Assembly: GCA_002298995.1 (NCBI GenBank)
Contig: DBMO01000018.1
Span: 1 to 8,504, forward strand
Length of the DNA: 8,504 nt
Source of the DNA: Desulfarculales bacterium UBA696
GTDB lineage: Bacteria; Desulfobacterota; Syntrophobacteria; Syntrophobacterales; Syntrophobacteraceae
Reading direction: 5' to 3'
Part shown: piece by piece, positions 5,638 through 8,504 of the stretch
How positions within the stretch are numbered: the first letter of the stretch is position 1
How the letters are laid out: each line of letters begins with the position of its first letter
The notes under the pieces: generated by a model
The model's input: the letters and a program-made list of their open reading frames with translations, nothing else
What the model was told of the DNA's origin: nothing
The model's database searches: none
Translations under genes and position numbers: made by a program

Positions 5638-5854
5638 GTGATGCTTTTTGAGAGCATGGACTGCTCCAAGAAGAACCCTCCGCTCAGTTCATTCCGAGTC
5701 GTCCAGTGCGAAGAACGTGAAGCCCCGGTCGTTCCCTCCTGGGAGCCCGATTTGCTCCGCGCCTTGACGATGGCCAAGCGGAAGATGCGCAGCTCTATAG
5801 GAATCAGCGTACACGCGGCCAGGTACAAGGCCTCAAATTCCGGAGCAAGCGCAA

Positions 5855-6334
5855 GTGGCGGTTATCGACTGGAAGGGTGCCAAATGGGAAGGGGCGCATA
5901 GCAGCCTCACCATTCCGGAGCTTCTCACCACCCTAAAGGGATTCGGCGCGATGGAGGTTCTCAGGTTCAGGCGTGAGGGCATCTCCAGCGGTGAGCTGAG
6001 TCTTTGTCTAACCGAGGATGGCGGGAAGGAGATAACCCTGTATCACCTCGAAGTTCATGGCGAAACGCGGCAGGGGCGCGGCCGCGAAACAATCGAATGG
6101 CTAAGGCAAATCTTCAAGGGTCAAATTTTTCTCGAACTCCCCGACAAGCTCGAGGATGGGTGCATACATCATCCCAGCCTTCCGTTCTGGATTCGCATGT
6201 ATCGCGCCGGGCTGATTGACGCCATGGATTGTGAAACATTTTACTTGGGCCCCGAGTCCACCGAAGAAGAAATAGAAAAAATCGAGCAGAAAGTCTGCCT
6301 GGCATTCTCACCCAAAATCGTCAGCCCCAGCTAA
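5855..6334 (+). CDS. GNAT-like hypothetical protein
   Basis: A 159-residue soluble protein. The first half alternates strand-like and charged segments (VIDWKGAKWEG, EVLRFRREGISSGELSLCL). The centre, residues about 61-88 (TLYHLEVHGETRQGRGRETIEWLRQIF), resembles the GNAT acetyl-CoA motif: a strand, then RQGRGRE, close to the usual Q/R-x-x-G-x-G/A, then a helix. The tail (LPFWIRMYRAGLIDAMDCETFYLGPESTEEEIEKIEQ) has the FW-x-K/R-M pattern seen near the C-terminus of many GNATs. An N-acetyltransferase fold is therefore inferred, with no idea of the substrate. GTG 5855 is the first possible start after an in-frame TAG at 5798-5800, with GGAG 9 bases upstream. It may share a transcript with trmL, but the spacer is over 350 bp. 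Confidence 0.6.
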   Translation: MAVIDWKGAKWEGAHSSLTIPELLTTLKGFGAMEVLRFRREGISSGELSLCLTEDGGKEITLYHLEVHGETRQGRGRETIEWLRQIFKGQIFLELPDKLEDGCIHHPSLPFWIRMYRAGLIDAMDCETFYLGPESTEEEIEKIEQKVCLAFSPKIVSPS

Positions 6335-6362
6335 ATTTTCATATTTTATACGGACCCGATGC

Positions 6363-6385
6363 GGCCCGAAGTAGTGTCTCGGGCC
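6363..6385. repeat. Hairpin GGCCCGA/TCGGGCC after the GNAT-like gene
   Basis: Perfect 7-bp arms (6363-6369 and 6379-6385) around a 9-base loop, about 29 bp beyond the stop of the GNAT-like gene. There is no T-run afterwards, so intrinsic termination is doubtful; the hairpin may protect the 3' end or be a repeat remnant. Confidence 0.35.
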
Positions 6386-6465
6386 ATGGCGCCGCGGGGA
6401 TTTATTTCACCACAATTACTCGAAATGATTATCCTTTCCGCGATCCCCCATTAATCGATGAAGTG

Positions 6466-6492
6466 CCAGGGTCCGGCTTTGACCCGGGTTTT
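6466..6492 (+). repeat. REP-like hairpin GGGTC/GACCC with a short T-run
   Basis: GGGTC (6469-6473) pairs with GACCC (6481-6485) around CGGCTTT; flanking CC and GG extend the stem past one A/G mismatch, and TTTT follows (6489-6492). The GGGTC-CGGC-TTTGACCC wording resembles REP-type repeats, so it may be a repeat copy or a weak terminator for the GNAT-like gene. The rest of 6335-6590 shows no gene. Confidence 0.35.
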
Positions 6493-6590
6493 GGTCCTCA
6501 TCTACCGCCTCTCACCCATCGACACCACGCTCAAGCCTTATTAGCATTCTCTCAGACGTGAAATTCGCCTTTTATTAACCGGAGGGAATG

Positions 6591-7034
6591 ATGAAGAAGA
6601 AACAGGCCCGCTTAGACCCTTTCTCCGACAAAATCAGGGAAATTTTAACCGGCGTATCCGCCGGTACCGATAATGGAAAATTTAAAGAGATGATCGTGGC
6701 CGAAGTGCGCAATTATTCCAGGGAAGTTCAGAACACGGAGGCCATGCCTCAATTATTTACTCGGTTATGCGACCTGATTGTCGATTGCCGATCCACGGGG
6801 ATACCGGATGACAGTTTCAAATTGCTGGTGGCCCAGCTGTTTTACGAAACCAGCTATTCCGTGCCGCCGGTTGATCGGGAACTTCAGTCGCTTACCGGGA
6901 TGGACGGATCGACTATCGAGGCAGCCCGCGAGCACCTGAAAGAGGAATGCATCGTATCGATTCTTCTGAAACGGGCGGCGAAAGCAAGAAAAAAGGAGGG
7001 TGACGAGGTCGGGTCGGAAACTCTGGTGCATTGA
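6591..7034 (+). CDS. Hypothetical protein, charged and helical
   Basis: A 147-residue protein that I do not recognise. It starts with a basic MKKKQARLDPF segment and is predicted mostly alpha-helical with high charge (e.g. DKIREILTGV, KFKEMIVAEVRNYSREVQN). A central leucine-rich helix (QLFTRLCDLIVDC) precedes FKLLVAQLFYETSY. The C-terminal part, STIEAAREHLKEECIVSILLKRAAKARKKEG, looks like a helix with an amphipathic, Lys-rich end. There is no signal peptide, membrane segment or metal motif. GGAGGG lies 4 bases before ATG 6591 and 1 base before ATG 6588, so 6591 is preferred. It converges on tmk 40 bp further on. Codon use and the strong ribosome site support a real gene; the function is unknown. 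Confidence 0.65.
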   Translation: MKKKQARLDPFSDKIREILTGVSAGTDNGKFKEMIVAEVRNYSREVQNTEAMPQLFTRLCDLIVDCRSTGIPDDSFKLLVAQLFYETSYSVPPVDRELQSLTGMDGSTIEAAREHLKEECIVSILLKRAAKARKKEGDEVGSETLVH

Positions 7035-7045
7035 TGGTTTACAAA

Positions 7046-7072
7046 GCGGCCGGGTATCGAAAAACCGGCTGC
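7046..7072. terminator. Possible bidirectional hairpin between convergent genes
   Basis: GCGGCCGG (7046-7053) pairs with CCGGCTGC (7065-7072), 8 bp with one G/T pair, loop of 11. It lies between the stop of the 147-residue protein and the stop of tmk (7075). No T-run follows on either strand, so it is a weak terminator candidate. Confidence 0.3.
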
Positions 7073-7074
7073 CC

Positions 7075-7752
7075 TCAATGCCCGATCTCCGCGAGCCAGT
7101 ACATCTTGTAGAAATCTTCGATGACCTCTTCGAGCTGCTTGTCGGCGTCGAGTACAAGGAACCTTTCCGGCTCCATCCGCGCGAGGGCGAGGTATCCCTC
7201 CCGGACCTTTTTGTGGAAAGCGATGCTTTCGCTCTCTATACGGTCCTTCTCGCCGTTTCGAATCCCGATCCTGTTCACGGCCGTTTCGACCGAGCAGTTG
7301 AGAAGGATTGTCTTATCGGGCCACACGCCCCTGGTTGCCCATTCCTGGATTGATTTCAGCCGCTCCAGATCGAACCCGCGTCCGTAGCCCTGGTAGGCGA
7401 ATGTTGCGTCCGCAAACCGGTCCGTAAGGACCCATACGCCTTTTTTTACGTTGGGAACAATGATTTCGTCCACCAACTGCGCACGGCTGGCGGAGTATAG
7501 CAGCACCTCGGTTCGGCCGCTCATCTCGGTGGACGATGGATCGAGCAGAAGCCCTCGAATTTTCTCCCCAATGCGCGTCCCGCCAGGCTCTCGCGTCACG
7601 ATATAGGGAATGCCGGCCTTTTCGAGCCAGCGCGAAAGGTGTTCCATCAAGGTTGTCTTGCCGCAGCCGTCCACTCCCTCGAAGCTTATAAACTTGGCCG
7701 GAAACGAGAGTTTATGGTGGATCGTCTTTTCCTGACGCATGCTGTAGGGCAC
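7075..7752 (-). CDS. tmk: Thymidylate kinase
   Basis: Phosphorylates dTMP to dTDP with ATP, an essential step of dTTP synthesis in the cytoplasm. Visible motifs: P-loop FEGVDGCGKTT (24-34); REPGGT (54-59), contacting dTMP; LLLYS/ASRAQLV-type segment at 83-94; DRFADATFAYQGYGRG (111-126), which holds the catalytic DR and the thymidine-binding region; and the LID segment RNGEKDRIESESIAFHKKVREGY (165-187). It is 225 residues long against about 205-215 for the family; the excess is an N-terminal MPYSMRQEKTIHHKLSFPA leader. GTG 7752 is chosen because GGAAGAG lies 7 bases upstream; ATG 7740 is an alternative. It is downstream of a dUTPase gene with a 49-bp gap, very probably one operon serving dTTP supply and dUTP removal. 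Confidence 0.95.
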   Translation of the reverse strand: MPYSMRQEKTIHHKLSFPAKFISFEGVDGCGKTTLMEHLSRWLEKAGIPYIVTREPGGTRIGEKIRGLLLDPSSTEMSGRTEVLLYSASRAQLVDEIIVPNVKKGVWVLTDRFADATFAYQGYGRGFDLERLKSIQEWATRGVWPDKTILLNCSVETAVNRIGIRNGEKDRIESESIAFHKKVREGYLALARMEPERFLVLDADKQLEEVIEDFYKMYWLAEIGH

Positions 7753-7801
7753 GTTTTTTCTCTTCCGGGCGAGGCCGCTCGCCGTTCGGGGAGGTGAGGC
7801 G

Positions 7802-8389
7802 TCAAATTCTGATGGCTAGATTGTCAGCTTCCGTCTTTGTGTCTTCGTTGTAGTTCCTGTCCTGACGTTCGAAGTTTACACGATTTTTCTCGACATAAAT
7901 CCGCTTGAGTTCGTCGAAGCCAAGACCGAAGATCCCACAGGTGATAGCGAGCGAGTCCCAGAGGGCGAGTACCGCCGCCCTTGCTTTTTCTGGCTTGAAC
8001 CCGCCTCCCTTGGCCCACCATTTCCATTTTACGCTGTTCTGAAGATCGTCCAGGGCGAGAAAAGTCTCGACCGCACACTCGTCGAAAGACATTCCGTTTT
8101 GCGGAACGGAAAGCGCCGGGGTCTCATCGGGACCAACGCCAACGATATGGGAGAGGCTTACCAGGAAGTGCAGCATATCGACAATTTCTATCTTGCCATT
8201 GCTGGTGCCCGCCCCGTGCTCCTTAGTTTCCCGAATCAGCTCGGCAAGCTCGGCCGAGAGGGCTTTGCGGTAATTTTCGATCCAGACGGGCTTTTGATCC
8301 GGATCGTTGATAGTCTTTATAAAGTCTTTGCCGATATTGCCCAGAGTGCGGATATTGAGCCGCCACTGCATTTCGAAGATTTCCCGCAT
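7802..8389 (-). CDS. Dimeric-type (all-alpha) dUTPase-like protein
   Basis: Probable dUTP diphosphatase of the all-alpha NTP-pyrophosphatase superfamily (dUTPase_2 / MazG-like fold), which hydrolyses dUTP to dUMP and PPi with Mg2+. Seen: KPVWIENYRKALSAELAELI (33-52) with the ExxE pair E47/E50; GKIEIVDMLHFLVSL (65-79) with the ExxD pair E68/D71; KWKWWAKGG (121-129); and YVEKNRVNFERQDRNY (165-180), the YxxKN..N..RQ signature. The Trp/Lys motif lies after the ExxD pair, while in Campylobacter dUTPase it precedes it, so the order is unusual or the halves are duplicated. Length 195 is usual. ATG 8389 has AAGG about 7 bases upstream, inside a small palindrome. It is followed by tmk, which supports a thymidylate-pathway role. 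MazG-like specificity for another NTP is the alternative. Confidence 0.82.
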   Translation of the reverse strand: MREIFEMQWRLNIRTLGNIGKDFIKTINDPDQKPVWIENYRKALSAELAELIRETKEHGAGTSNGKIEIVDMLHFLVSLSHIVGVGPDETPALSVPQNGMSFDECAVETFLALDDLQNSVKWKWWAKGGGFKPEKARAAVLALWDSLAITCGIFGLGFDELKRIYVEKNRVNFERQDRNYNEDTKTEADNLAIRI

Positions 8390-8396
8390 TTTTTAG

Positions 8397-8409
8397 CCTT
8401 GCAGCAAGG
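8397..8409. promoter_or_regulatory. Palindrome over the dUTPase ribosome site
   Basis: CCTTGC-A-GCAAGG forms perfect 6-bp arms around one base. On the minus strand its near half supplies the AAGG ribosome-binding sequence 7 bases before the dUTPase ATG. It could be an operator, or a message hairpin masking translation initiation. No -35/-10 pair could be picked out with confidence in 8410-8504. Confidence 0.25.
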
Positions 8410-8504
8410 GTCCTATCAAAATATGGAAGTTGAAATGGGCACTCTTCAGAGTAATGTCGCTCAAGAAAACATCCGTCAGCAAGGGTGGGCACAGTTTTAG
8501 GGGC

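Noticed and set aside
8099..8500. Plus-strand frame of 133 codons opposite the dUTPase
   Set aside because: Antisense to conserved dUTPase motifs and without family similarity.

Overview
The window looks like chromosomal DNA of a moderately GC-rich, probably anaerobic bacterium. The protein types (a fused rSAM/selenodomain-associated transferase pair, a DUF2284 cysteine protein, a stand-alone DUF1566 domain, a lone dimeric-type dUTPase) and the many palindromic intergenic repeats suggest a sulfate-reducing or syntrophic lineage of the former Deltaproteobacteria, such as Syntrophobacterales. That placement is inference from family style only; no rRNA or other phylogenetic marker is present.

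Layout. Bases 1-654 hold no convincing gene. They contain a family of short palindromic repeats, among them an inverted pair whose internal hairpins show compensatory base changes. Next, on the minus strand, come a tiny two-helix membrane protein (DUF1328/YtjA type, with its own promoter and terminator-like hairpin) and a 457-residue protein that fuses a DUF2064 transferase domain to a family-2 glycosyltransferase domain. Divergent from that gene, a promoter-like sequence precedes an MNT-type nucleotidyltransferase, normally the antitoxin half of a HEPN/MNT pair. Its HEPN partner is present only as a 24-codon stump. Converging on the stump is a DUF2284 cysteine-rich predicted metal-binding protein.

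The middle (about 3.5-5.5 kb) holds a gene-poor stretch and then three plus-strand genes: a small protein with 33 histidines in 88 residues, a stand-alone DUF1566 domain protein, and the tRNA 2'-O-methyltransferase TrmL. The TrmL reading frame has an odd Ser/Pro-rich N-terminal extension lying between inverted repeats. After that come an ambiguous stretch with an in-frame TGA, a GNAT-like hypothetical protein, a spacer with two hairpins, and an unrecognised 147-residue protein.

At the right end a minus-strand pair encodes an all-alpha (dimeric-type) dUTPase followed after 49 bp by thymidylate kinase. These are two steps of dTTP supply: dUTP to dUMP, and dTMP to dTDP after methylation by a thymidylate synthase not in this window.

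No complete mobile element, CRISPR array, tRNA or rRNA was seen. The main items for a second look are the truncated HEPN partner, the covarying palindromic repeat, the histidine-rich protein, the transferase fusion without its usual radical-SAM partner, and the TrmL extension.
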